From Paraburkholderia rhynchosiae (GTDB taxonomy: Bacteria > Pseudomonadota > Gammaproteobacteria > Burkholderiales > Burkholderiaceae): a DNA stretch of 64,000 nucleotides. Below are positions 43,724 through 52,164 of the stretch, piece by piece. The stretch covers positions 1 to 64,000 of the forward strand of contig NZ_PNXY01000028.1 of NCBI RefSeq assembly GCF_002879865.1, written 5' to 3'. The translations under genes and the position numbers were made by a program. Under the pieces are notes generated by a model. The model worked only from the letters and a program-made list of their open reading frames with translations. It was not told where the DNA came from and did no database searches. Within the stretch, counting starts at the first letter, position 1. Every line of letters begins with the position of its first letter.

Positions 43724-43739
43724 ATTTAAGCGGTTAAAT
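43724..43739. promoter_or_regulatory. LacI-type operator 2
   Basis: ATTTAAGCGGTTAAAT differs from operator 1 at one central base. It ends 16 bp before the first ATG of the galactan operon, just ahead of the ribosome site GGGAGGCGAGG, so binding here would block transcription. Confidence 0.75.
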
Positions 43740-43755
43740 CGCTAGGGAGGCGAGG

Positions 43756-44895
43756 ATGGCGACGATTCGTCTAACAAACGTGCAGAAGTCATACGGCGAT
43801 CACCCGCCAGTGGTCCGGCGCGTGAATCTCGAAGTCGCGCAGCACGAGTTCTGCGTGTTTCTCGGACCTTCGGGCTGCGGCAAATCCACATTGCTGCGCA
43901 TGATCGCCGGCCTGGAGGATTTGACCGAAGGCGAATTGCACATCGGCGGGCGGCTCATGAACGATGTGCCCGCGGCCGGGCGCGGTGTGGCGATGGTGTT
44001 CCAGAGCTATGCGCTGTTTCCGCACATGACGGTGTTCGACAACATGGCGTTCGGTCTGAAGCTCGCGAAGCAGCCGAAGGGCGTGATCGAGAGCAAGGTG
44101 CGCGAAGCCGCGCGCATTCTGCAACTGGACGGCTTTCTCGATCGCTATCCGAAAGCGCTGTCGGGCGGCCAGCGTCAGCGTGTCGCGATTGGGCGGGCGA
44201 TTGTGCGCGAGCCGGGCGTGTTCCTGTTCGACGAACCGCTGTCGAACCTCGACGCCGCGTTGCGCGGCCAGACACGGGTTGAAATTGCGCGCCTGCATCA
44301 GCGGTTTGCCAATGCGAGCGTGGTGTACGTCACGCACGATCAGGTCGAAGCAATGACGCTCGCGGACAGAATCGTGCTGCTGCACGCGGGCGCCGACGCC
44401 GAGCGCTTCGGCAGCATCGCGCAAACCGGTGCGCCACTCGAGTTGTATCACCATCCGAAGTCACGCTTCGTGGCAGGCTTCATCGGCTCACCGCGCATGA
44501 ACTTTATGGATGCCATGATCGATGCAATCGAGCCGGGCAAAGTGTCGGTCACGCTCGCAAAAGGCGGCGAACGGCTGACCGCTTACGTGGATGGCCAACG
44601 CTTGCAACGTGGGCAGTCCGTCACGCTAGGCGTGCGTCCCGAGCATTTGCGTCTGGATGGCGACGAGCAGTCCATTCAGTGCGCGACCGTGCTGTCGGAA
44701 CGGCTCGGCGAGCATAGCTACATTCACGCCGATCATGCGGCGGGCTCGCTCGTCGCCAAGGCGCCGGGCGATACGTCGATCGAATCAGGCGAGCGTATTC
44801 GCATTCACGTACCGCCTCACGCATGTCATCTGTTCGACGCGGAAGGTATTGCGCTGCGCCGTAGCACGTTCGATCCCGAGCGCGTTGCGGCGTGA
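43756..44895 (+). CDS. sugar ABC transporter ATP-binding protein (UgpC/MsmX family)
   Basis: This 379-aa ATPase energises a carbohydrate importer. The Walker A is GPSGCGKST, the signature LSGGQRQR and the Walker B VFLFDEPLSNLDAALR; a C-terminal TOBE domain binds sugar or regulators. The ATG at 43756 follows GGGAGGCGAGG and is the first gene after the paired operators. It serves the binding protein and permeases that follow. It has its own gene here, rather than relying on a shared MsmX. Confidence 0.95.
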   Translation: MATIRLTNVQKSYGDHPPVVRRVNLEVAQHEFCVFLGPSGCGKSTLLRMIAGLEDLTEGELHIGGRLMNDVPAAGRGVAMVFQSYALFPHMTVFDNMAFGLKLAKQPKGVIESKVREAARILQLDGFLDRYPKALSGGQRQRVAIGRAIVREPGVFLFDEPLSNLDAALRGQTRVEIARLHQRFANASVVYVTHDQVEAMTLADRIVLLHAGADAERFGSIAQTGAPLELYHHPKSRFVAGFIGSPRMNFMDAMIDAIEPGKVSVTLAKGGERLTAYVDGQRLQRGQSVTLGVRPEHLRLDGDEQSIQCATVLSERLGEHSYIHADHAAGSLVAKAPGDTSIESGERIRIHVPPHACHLFDAEGIALRRSTFDPERVAA

Positions 44896-45021
44896 CTGCG
44901 CGTTGTTTCAGGCATTAATTGATGCATTAGTCGATTCATCCAGCCGGATTCCGCCACAGAGCGGTTCACAAAGTTGGCAGCGATTCGCTGCCAGCCAACA
45001 AGGTAGTCAAGGAGACAAAAG

Positions 45022-46275
45022 ATGATTGCTCTTCGCTTTCGCCGTCTTGCGCGCGTGTCGATTGCAGCCGCCCTGGTTGCCGGCTCGCTCGGCTATGTCG
45101 CAGCCGACGCCGCCACGCTCACCGTCAACGTGTCCGCGCGCGGCAACCAGCGCTCGACATGGCAGGACGCTTTCGACAAGTTCAAGAAAGCCAATCCCGA
45201 TGTCGATCTCAAGGTGACCTACATCACCGAAGAAGCCTATAAGGTGCAGATGGGCGGCTGGCTCGCGACCGATCCGCCCGACGTCGTGTCGTGGCATGAC
45301 GGCGAACGCATGGCGTATTACGCGCAACGCGGCCTGCTTGAAGACCTCACGCCGGACTGGAACAAGAATGGCTGGTCGCAGCAATATGCGTCGGTCAAGG
45401 AAGCATCGACGTATAAGGGCAAGCAGTACGCAGCGCCGCTCGGCTACGACGCATACGGTTTTTTCTATCGCAAGGATCTGTTCGAGAAAGCGGGCATCAA
45501 GAGCGAGCCGAAGACATGGGATGAATTCCTCGACGCCTGCAAGAAACTCAAGGCAAGCGGCGTTGCGCCGATCGCGGTTGCCGCTCGCGATAGCTGGACA
45601 CTGGCCGCATGGTTCGACTATCTGGACCTGCGTATCAACGGCAACGAGTTCCATCAGAAGTTGATGGCGGGGGAGGTTCCGTACACGGACGCGCGCGTGA
45701 AAAAGGTCTACACCGCGTGGAAAACGCTGCTCGACGATCACTACTACATCGACAACGCGCTTTCCTACGATCTCGATTCCATTGCACCGTTTCTCGTGAA
45801 CGGCAAGGCCTCGATGATGTTGATGGGCACGTTTTTCTCGGCCAGCATCCCCGCATCGATCAGACCGCAAACAGGCTTTTTCCGCTTCCCTGTGATCGAC
45901 ACCAATGTGCCGATGGCCGAGGACGGTCCGGTCAACGTGCTGCTCATTCCGGCGAAAGCGAAGAACAAGGCCGACGCTCATAAGCTGCTCGCTTTCATGG
46001 AGCAGCCACAGATCAACGCGGATCTGGCACGCGGCTGGGGACAGTTGCCCTCGAACAGTCAGGCGGCCGAACCTGATGATCCCATTTCGAAGGTCGGTTT
46101 CCAGACTCTTGCAAACACCAAGGGCGGCATTGCGCAGTTCTACGATCGCGATATGCAGAAAGAAATGGCTGACGAAGGCATGAAAGCGATGCAGCAGTTC
46201 TACAGCGATCCGTCGCAACTCGACGCGGTCCTCACGCGCCTGGAGTCGACGCGCAAGCGCATCTACAAGAAGTAA
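45022..46275 (+). CDS. oligosaccharide-binding protein of ABC importer (family 1)
   Basis: This 417-aa periplasmic protein has a Sec signal (about 30 residues, ending near ADAATL) and a family 1 solute-binding fold: WQDAFDKFKKANPDVDLKV, SWHDGERMAYYAQRGLLEDLTPDW, and YGFFYRKDLFEKAGI. The ATG at 45022 follows AAGGAGAC. Given its operon partners, GH42 and GH53, its ligand should be beta-1,4-galacto-oligosaccharides. Confidence 0.93.
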   Translation: MIALRFRRLARVSIAAALVAGSLGYVAADAATLTVNVSARGNQRSTWQDAFDKFKKANPDVDLKVTYITEEAYKVQMGGWLATDPPDVVSWHDGERMAYYAQRGLLEDLTPDWNKNGWSQQYASVKEASTYKGKQYAAPLGYDAYGFFYRKDLFEKAGIKSEPKTWDEFLDACKKLKASGVAPIAVAARDSWTLAAWFDYLDLRINGNEFHQKLMAGEVPYTDARVKKVYTAWKTLLDDHYYIDNALSYDLDSIAPFLVNGKASMMLMGTFFSASIPASIRPQTGFFRFPVIDTNVPMAEDGPVNVLLIPAKAKNKADAHKLLAFMEQPQINADLARGWGQLPSNSQAAEPDDPISKVGFQTLANTKGGIAQFYDRDMQKEMADEGMKAMQQFYSDPSQLDAVLTRLESTRKRIYKK

Positions 46276-46340
46276 CGTCCGCCGCGCCGGCGCGCAGCAA
46301 CGCCGGCGCACGCCTTCGATTTTCGACGAGGCCTGATCCA

Positions 46341-47246
46341 ATGTCTCATTCCGCAGCGCGCCGCTTAACCGCGGCACAGCACCGTCACGTCTCGACGACG
46401 CGTCGTCATCAGCATCGTGCCGCGTTACTGTTCCTGTTGCCGGGCTGCGCGTTGTTCTGCTTGTGCGTGATCTATCCGATCATCAGCAGCATTTCGCTCA
46501 GCTTTTATCACTGGGACGGCATGACGCCGAAGACGTTCGCGGGCTTCGATAACTACGTCGAGCTGTTCCACGCCGACACGTTCTACACGGCGCTGAAGAA
46601 CAATCTGCTCTGGCTTGCGCTGTTCCTCCTCGCGCCGCCGCTTGGTCTCTTGTTCGCGCTCTATCTGAATCAGCACATTCGCGGCATGCGCGTCGTGAAG
46701 TCGCTTTTTTTCGCGCCGTTTGTGTTGTCGGGTGTTGTGGTGGGCCTCGTGTTCAGCTGGTTTTACGACCCTGGATTCGGTCTCTTGCGATTGATTGTCG
46801 GCCACGGCATTCCCGTTCTCGGCGATCCGAAGACGGTGACGTTCGGCATTATCTTCGCCGCGCTGTGGCCTCAAACGCCGTTCTGCATGGTGCTGTATCT
46901 CACCGGCCTTACGGGCATCAACCCGGAAGTGGTGGAGGCGGCGCGCATGGAAGGCGCGAAAGGACTGCGTCTTTTGTGGCATGTGATCCTGCCGCAATTG
47001 CGTCCCGCCACCTTCATGGCCGTCGTGCTGACGGTGATTGGCGCGCTGCGCAGTTTCGATCTGATCGCGGTGATGAGCGGCGGTGGTCCGTTCGACAGTT
47101 CCACCGTGCTCGCCTATTACATGTATGACCAGGCGATCAAGTACTACCGCGAAGGCTATTCCGCGGCAATTGCCGTTGTGCTGTTCGCCATCATGCTCGT
47201 CTACATCGTGTTCCATCTGCGCCGCATGCTGCGCGAAGAACACTGA
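46341..47246 (+). CDS. sugar ABC transporter permease (UgpA/LacF type)
   Basis: This 301-aa membrane protein has six segments and the coupling (EAA) loop EVVEAARMEGAKGLRLLWHVILPQLRP. The first segment follows a long basic N-terminus rich in His and Arg. It pairs with the MalG-like permease 18 bp downstream. The ATG at 46341 has weak upstream pairing (CGACGAGGCC). Confidence 0.93.
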   Translation: MSHSAARRLTAAQHRHVSTTRRHQHRAALLFLLPGCALFCLCVIYPIISSISLSFYHWDGMTPKTFAGFDNYVELFHADTFYTALKNNLLWLALFLLAPPLGLLFALYLNQHIRGMRVVKSLFFAPFVLSGVVVGLVFSWFYDPGFGLLRLIVGHGIPVLGDPKTVTFGIIFAALWPQTPFCMVLYLTGLTGINPEVVEAARMEGAKGLRLLWHVILPQLRPATFMAVVLTVIGALRSFDLIAVMSGGGPFDSSTVLAYYMYDQAIKYYREGYSAAIAVVLFAIMLVYIVFHLRRMLREEH

Positions 47247-47264
47247 TTTCAGGAGTCGTGTGTC

Positions 47265-48116
47265 ATGTATCCGCTTCCCGTCGAACGCTGGAAACCGCTC
47301 AATCGCACGCTTTATAAAGCGTCGCTGCCGATCGCGCTATTGATCTGGCTATTGCCGATGCTCGCTGTGCTCGTCACGTCGATTCGTTCTTCCGACGAGC
47401 TTTCGCAAGGCGATTACTGGACCTGGCCCAAACATTTCGCGCTGATCGAAAACTACGGCACGGCGCTCACGCAAACACCGATGCTGCATTACTTCGCCAA
47501 TAGCGTGCTGATTACGGTGCCCTCGGTACTGGGCGCAATCGTGCTTGCGTCGATGGCCGGCTTTGCATTGGCCACATATCGCTTTCCGGGCAACACGGTG
47601 ATTCTGTTCGGCTTCGTCGCGGGCAATTTCGTGCCGATCCAGATCCTGATGATTCCGGTGCGCGACATGGCGTTGAAGTTTGGTCTTTTCAATAGCGTGT
47701 GGGCGCTGGTCATTTTTCATGTGTCGTTTCAGACCGGCTTTTGCACGCTGTTTCTGCGCAATTTCATCAAACAGTTGCCATTCGAAATGATCGAGGCCGC
47801 GCGCGTGGAAGGCGCGAGCGAGTGGACGATCTACTGGCGCATCGTGCTGCCGCTAATCCGTCCCGCGCTCGCCGCGCTCGGCATTCTGGTGTTCACGTTC
47901 GTCTGGAACGACTACTTCTGGGCGCTATGTCTCACGCAAGGCGACGAGGCCGCGCCTATCACTGTCGGCGTTGCAGCGCTCAAGGGTCAATGGACGACCG
48001 CGTGGAACCTCGTGGCCGCTGGTTCAGTACTCGCCGCGCTGCCTTCCGTGTTGATGTTCTTCGCGATGCAAAAGCATTTCGTCGCCGGCCTGACCTTCGG
48101 TGCAAGCAAGGGCTGA
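47265..48116 (+). CDS. sugar ABC transporter permease (MalG/UgpE type)
   Basis: This 283-aa membrane protein has six segments and the EAA loop EMIEAARVEGASEWTIYWRIVLPLIRP, ending with the MalG-type KHFVAGLTFGASKG. It completes the importer. The gap to GH42 is 36 bp with the site AACGAGA. Confidence 0.94.
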   Translation: MYPLPVERWKPLNRTLYKASLPIALLIWLLPMLAVLVTSIRSSDELSQGDYWTWPKHFALIENYGTALTQTPMLHYFANSVLITVPSVLGAIVLASMAGFALATYRFPGNTVILFGFVAGNFVPIQILMIPVRDMALKFGLFNSVWALVIFHVSFQTGFCTLFLRNFIKQLPFEMIEAARVEGASEWTIYWRIVLPLIRPALAALGILVFTFVWNDYFWALCLTQGDEAAPITVGVAALKGQWTTAWNLVAAGSVLAALPSVLMFFAMQKHFVAGLTFGASKG

Positions 48117-48152
48117 CCGCCCGTTCGACGTCACTCACAACGAGATTCTCTC

Positions 48153-50114
48153 ATGCAACTTGGTGTTTGCTACTACCCGGAACAATGGCCGCGCGCCATG
48201 TGGGCCGACGACGCAATGCGTATGGTCGAACTTGGCATTACGCATGTGCGGATCGCTGAATTTGCGTGGAGCCGGATGGAACCGCGCGCGGGCGAATTCG
48301 TGTGGGAATGGCTCGATGAAGCGGTCGAGACGCTCGCGAGCGCCGGGCTCAAACTCATACTCGGCACGCCGACTGCTTCGCCGCCGAAGTGGTTGATCGA
48401 CGCTCATCCGGATGTATTGCCGGTGCGCGCCGACGGCACGCGCTGGAATTTCGGTTCGCGCCGTCACTACGATGTTTGCAGCGAAACGTATCGCGTTGAA
48501 TGCTTGCGCATTGTCACTGCAATGGTGGAGCGTTACGGACAGCATCAGTCGATTGTCGCCTGGCAGACGGATAATGAACTCGGTTGTCACGAGACCGTGC
48601 CGAGTTATTCGCCCGCTGCGTTAAAGCGTTTTCGCGCGTGGCTGCGCAAGCGCTATGAAACTGTCGACGCTCTCAACGACGCTTGGGGCAATGTGTTCTG
48701 GAGCATGGAGTACGCGTCGTTCGAAGCCATCGAATTGCCGAACCTCACGCCGACCGACGCGAATCCGATTCATCTGCTCGACTTCCGCCGCTTCATGTCG
48801 GACGAAGTGGCGAGCTTTCATCGCGAGCAGGTCGATGTGTTGCGGCGTCACGCGCCCACGGCCGATGTGCTGCACAACTTCATGGGTTTCTTTACCACCT
48901 TCGATCATTACCGCTTTGCCGAAGATAAAGCACTCGACGTCGCTGCGTGGGACAGCTATCCGATTGCGCGCACCGAATCGATTGCATTGCCCGAAGAACA
49001 GAAGGCGCGTTATGCACGCACCGCGCATCCCGATGTCTCCGCTTTCGATCACGACCGTTATCGCGCGATTGGCCGCGGGCGTTTCTGGGTGATGGAGCAG
49101 CAGGCGGGCCCGGTGAACTGGGCGCCGTGGAATCCGGTGCCGGCCAAAGGCATGGTCAGGTTATGGGCCTACGAGGCCTTCGCGCACGGTGCCGAACTGG
49201 TGTCGTATTTCCGCTGGCGTCAGTGCGCGTTTGCGCAGGAACAGATGCATTCGGGCCTGAACCTGCCGAACAACGAGTTGTCGCCTGGCGGCCTTGAAGT
49301 GCAACAGGCGGCGCGCGAGATCGCATCAGTACCGGCGTTTTCACGACTCGACGCGCCGGCGCGTGCGGCTACAGCGGTCGTGTTCGACTACGAGACGCAA
49401 TGGATGTTCGAGATCCAGCGTCATGGCAAGGGCTTCGATTATCAGACGCTCGTGTTCGACTACTACGAGTCGCTGCGAGAGCTGGGGCTCGACGTCGATA
49501 TTGTTTCTACCAAGGCCAATCTTTCGCCGTATCGACTCGTAGTCGTGCCGAGCCTTGCCGTGATCGATGACGAGTTGGTGGCGCAGATCGAGCGCAGTTC
49601 CGCGCAATGGGTGTTCGGCCCGCGCAGCGGCTCCAAAACCGACGCGTTTGCGATTCCGCCGAACCTGCCACCGGGCACGCTGCAACGCGTGCTGCCGATG
49701 CAGGTGCTCGAAGTGGAAAGCTTGCGCTCGTCGCTTGCGCCAGCGGTTTCGATCGGCGGCACGAACGGTGTCGCGATGCATTGGCGCGAACACGTGCGCG
49801 CCAATGGCGAGACACACGTCGACGCGCGATTCGACGATACGTGGCCCGCGATTCTCACGCATGGGCGAGTCCGTTATGTGGCCGGCTGGTTATCCCACAC
49901 GCTGCATCGCACGGTGTTGGAGCAGGCGGCGCAAGAGGCCGGCATGACGACGCAATTGCTGCCGGAGGGCTTGCGCATTCGTCGTCGCGGGGATCTGACG
50001 TTTGCATTGAACTTCGGCGCGAAGCGGGTTGAGGTTCCCGCGCCGGCCAACGCAACGTTTGTACTCGGACAGTCGCAACTCGACATGGGCGATGTCTGCG
50101 TGTGGAGAGACTGA
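48153..50114 (+). CDS. beta-galactosidase, GH42
   Basis: This 653-aa retaining glycosidase starts MQLGVCYYPEQWP, the GH42 entry motif. The acid/base Glu142 lies in QTDNELGCHETV and the nucleophile Glu315 in FWVMEQQAGPVNW. A TIM barrel, trimerisation domain (from about 380) and C-terminal beta domain follow in the usual order. It lacks a signal peptide and so acts in the cytoplasm on imported galacto-oligosaccharides, freeing galactose. Its place between the permeases and the exported galactanase defines the galactan pathway. Confidence 0.95.
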   Translation: MQLGVCYYPEQWPRAMWADDAMRMVELGITHVRIAEFAWSRMEPRAGEFVWEWLDEAVETLASAGLKLILGTPTASPPKWLIDAHPDVLPVRADGTRWNFGSRRHYDVCSETYRVECLRIVTAMVERYGQHQSIVAWQTDNELGCHETVPSYSPAALKRFRAWLRKRYETVDALNDAWGNVFWSMEYASFEAIELPNLTPTDANPIHLLDFRRFMSDEVASFHREQVDVLRRHAPTADVLHNFMGFFTTFDHYRFAEDKALDVAAWDSYPIARTESIALPEEQKARYARTAHPDVSAFDHDRYRAIGRGRFWVMEQQAGPVNWAPWNPVPAKGMVRLWAYEAFAHGAELVSYFRWRQCAFAQEQMHSGLNLPNNELSPGGLEVQQAAREIASVPAFSRLDAPARAATAVVFDYETQWMFEIQRHGKGFDYQTLVFDYYESLRELGLDVDIVSTKANLSPYRLVVVPSLAVIDDELVAQIERSSAQWVFGPRSGSKTDAFAIPPNLPPGTLQRVLPMQVLEVESLRSSLAPAVSIGGTNGVAMHWREHVRANGETHVDARFDDTWPAILTHGRVRYVAGWLSHTLHRTVLEQAAQEAGMTTQLLPEGLRIRRRGDLTFALNFGAKRVEVPAPANATFVLGQSQLDMGDVCVWRD

Positions 50115-50241
50115 CGAAGCAGTGAATCGCGATACGCGACCAGGCAGCAAGAGGGCGGCAAAACCAGTGGTATTCGAAAGCATCGACGCAAACCAGGCGA
50201 GCCTATCAAAGAGCCGCCATTCGATACACGGAGGATGACAG

Positions 50242-51402
50242 ATGAACAGAAGAGACATGCTGGGATGGCTCGCGTCCGCGGCGGCAGCGGCTGGCGCGGG
50301 TTCGATGATCGGCGCGCCGGCCATAGCGGCTGAATTGACATCGTCGGGACACGGGGCGCGTTTCGCAAAGGGCGCGGATGTCTCGACGCTGCTCGAACTC
50401 GAAGCGAACGGCGCGAAGTTCTTCGAACACGGCGTGCCGCACGACTGTCTGCAGATTCTTAAGGGCCATGGTGTCGACTCTATTCGTATCAAGGTCTGGA
50501 ATGATCCTGGGAATCCGAACTTTTTTCCTGCCGATCAAAGTCCTGTGGCGGGCTATAACAACGCGGAGCATGTGCGCGTGCTGGCGCGTCGCGCCGCTGC
50601 GCTCGGCATGCGTATCCTGATCGACTTCCACTACAGCGACTGGTGGGCCGATCCGGGCAAGCAGTATCCGCCGCACGCGTGGGCGGGCAAGGACATCACC
50701 GAAACTTGCGCGCTGTTGTCGGAGTACACGTCGAATGTGCTGAACATGCTCAAGCGCGACGGCGTTCGTCCCGAGTGGGTCCAAGTGGGCAACGAGATCA
50801 CCGGCGGCATGCTGTGGCCGCTCGGCAAGTACGATCAGTGGGACAACCTCGCACAATTGCTGAAGGCGGGGCATGACGCGGTGAAGTCCGTCGATGAGCG
50901 CATCAAGGTCATGCTGCATATCGACAGCGGCGGTAACAACGCGACGAGCCGCTGGTGGTTCGACAGCGCGACGCAGCGAGGCGTGACGTTCGATCTGATC
51001 GGGCTGTCGTATTACCCGCAATGGCAGGGCGCGCTCAGCGACCTGCAAACCAATGCGAACGATCTCGCGACGCGCTACGGCAAGGACGTGATGGTGGTCG
51101 AAACCGCGTACCCGTGGACGACCAGCGACGGCGATTCCGAACCCAACGCAATGACCAACACCGGCTCAACCACTTTTCCGCAAACGCCCGCGGGCCAGGC
51201 GCAGTTCCTGGCGGCGGTGGCGGATGTCGTGAAGGCGATTCCCGACGGCCACGGCAAAGGCGTGTTCTGGTGGGAGCCCGAATGGATTCCGACGCCGAAT
51301 GTCGGATGGAAGATCGGCGCGGGCGATCAGTGGGACAACAACACGTTGTTCGATTTTCACGGCAACGCGTTGAGTTCGCTGGATGCGTTTCGCCAGCTGT
51401 AA
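50242..51402 (+). CDS. arabinogalactan endo-beta-1,4-galactanase, GH53, Tat-type export
   Basis: This 386-aa exported enzyme cleaves the beta-1,4-galactan side chains of pectin. The N-terminus, MNRRDMLGWLASAAAAAG, is a twin-arginine signal. GH53 features are GADVSTLLELEANGAKFF, DFHYSDWWADPGKQ, acid/base Glu185 in VGNEITGGMLWP, and nucleophile Glu287 in MVVETAYPW. The ATG at 50242 follows CGGAGGATGACAG. It is the last gene of the operon, 127 bp after GH42. The product feeds the ABC importer and GH42. Tat export implies folding in the cytoplasm before secretion. Confidence 0.95.
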   Translation: MNRRDMLGWLASAAAAAGAGSMIGAPAIAAELTSSGHGARFAKGADVSTLLELEANGAKFFEHGVPHDCLQILKGHGVDSIRIKVWNDPGNPNFFPADQSPVAGYNNAEHVRVLARRAAALGMRILIDFHYSDWWADPGKQYPPHAWAGKDITETCALLSEYTSNVLNMLKRDGVRPEWVQVGNEITGGMLWPLGKYDQWDNLAQLLKAGHDAVKSVDERIKVMLHIDSGGNNATSRWWFDSATQRGVTFDLIGLSYYPQWQGALSDLQTNANDLATRYGKDVMVVETAYPWTTSDGDSEPNAMTNTGSTTFPQTPAGQAQFLAAVADVVKAIPDGHGKGVFWWEPEWIPTPNVGWKIGAGDQWDNNTLFDFHGNALSSLDAFRQL

Positions 51403-51416
51403 ATAGCCCTTCGCAA

Positions 51417-51444
51417 AGCTGGGGTCAGCGCGCTGACCCCAGCT
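51417..51444. terminator. perfect 28-bp palindromic bidirectional terminator
   Basis: The half-site AGCTGGGGTCAGCG is followed directly by its exact reverse complement. It lies 15 bp after the galactanase stop and includes the last codons and stop of the convergent gene on the minus strand. It can end both transcripts; no long T-run follows. Confidence 0.75.
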
Positions 51445-51754
51445 CCTTGCGCGCTTTCGCGCAGTCGGACGTGAACGCCATGCTGGCCTGATCGGGCGTC
51501 ATGCGCGGCGCGTTCGGCGCGTAGATTTTCTCGATGATGGCGGCGAACGTTTGACGGTCCGCATCGTCGTGATAGTACTTTGTGGCCTGATCCAGCGCCT
51601 GTGCCCTGGTCTTTTTGTGCGCGCGCCATGAAGCGACCTGACCGGCGATATCGCCGATAGCAAAGCATTGATCGCTGACTGTTTGTGCCACGGCCTGAAC
51701 GGTTGCTTGCGCAAGGCATGCCGCAAGCAATGCCGATATCACTACGCGTTTCAT
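51425..51754 (-). CDS. small secreted hypothetical protein, 109 aa
   Basis: The ATG at 51754 opens a protein with a Sec signal (MKRVVISALLAACLAQATVQ, then the cleavage site AVAQ). The mature domain is about 85 residues, helical, with two cysteines (DQCFAIG and TSDCAKARK) likely to form a disulfide. The last codons lie inside the 28-bp palindrome. I do not recognise the family; it resembles small periplasmic proteins common in Burkholderia. Confidence 0.7.
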   Translation of the reverse strand: MKRVVISALLAACLAQATVQAVAQTVSDQCFAIGDIAGQVASWRAHKKTRAQALDQATKYYHDDADRQTFAAIIEKIYAPNAPRMTPDQASMAFTSDCAKARKELGSAR

Positions 51755-51837
51755 GACGAATCCTGTTGGCGCAAAGGCCGGAGTTTAACGCGGCAGCGAG
51801 GGATCGCTGGCCGCGTCGATTCGTCGCTACCACGCAA

Positions 51838-52029
51838 TCACTTCTTATCCGGCTCCGCTTCGGTATTCGTGCCGGTTTTGCCGTTGCTTCTGTTGGTGAC
51901 TGCGCCGGTTTCGTCGAGTTCGTCGTCGAGGTCGTCGTCGTTTTCATCGGCCGGCGGATCCGAGTCGGCCATGCTTATAAAGAGAATGTGGCCAACGGGC
52001 CGGGCATAAGCGATTGAATTCAGGTTCAT
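51838..52029 (-). CDS. small acidic hypothetical protein, 63 aa
   Basis: An ATG at 52029 has GGAGCGCACGAG before it. The protein has a short hydrophobic stretch and then a very acidic run (DENDDDLDDELDE) and a polar C-terminus. A shorter form from an internal ATG at 51972 would be entirely acidic and unstructured. No function can be given; a small disordered protein is plausible. Confidence 0.4.
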   Translation of the reverse strand: MNLNSIAYARPVGHILFISMADSDPPADENDDDLDDELDETGAVTNRSNGKTGTNTEAEPDKK

Positions 52030-52104
52030 CTCGTGCGCTCCGGTAGAGGGTGCGCATTGGTCGCAGCAATCCGCGAACCCGATTGCGCACGTTCGACGCG
52101 CAAA

Positions 52105-52130
52105 GAAAAAAGCCGCCTCGAAAGGCGGCT
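52105..52130 (-). terminator. intrinsic terminator of the PcaK-like MFS gene
   Basis: On the minus strand, AGCCGCC and GGCGGCT form a 7-bp stem with a 6-nt loop, followed by a run of six T residues. It lies 34 bp after the MFS stop and is a standard rho-independent terminator. Confidence 0.85.
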
Positions 52131-52164
52131 TCAGCAGATCAGCAAACTCTCCGGCGCTGCGTGC

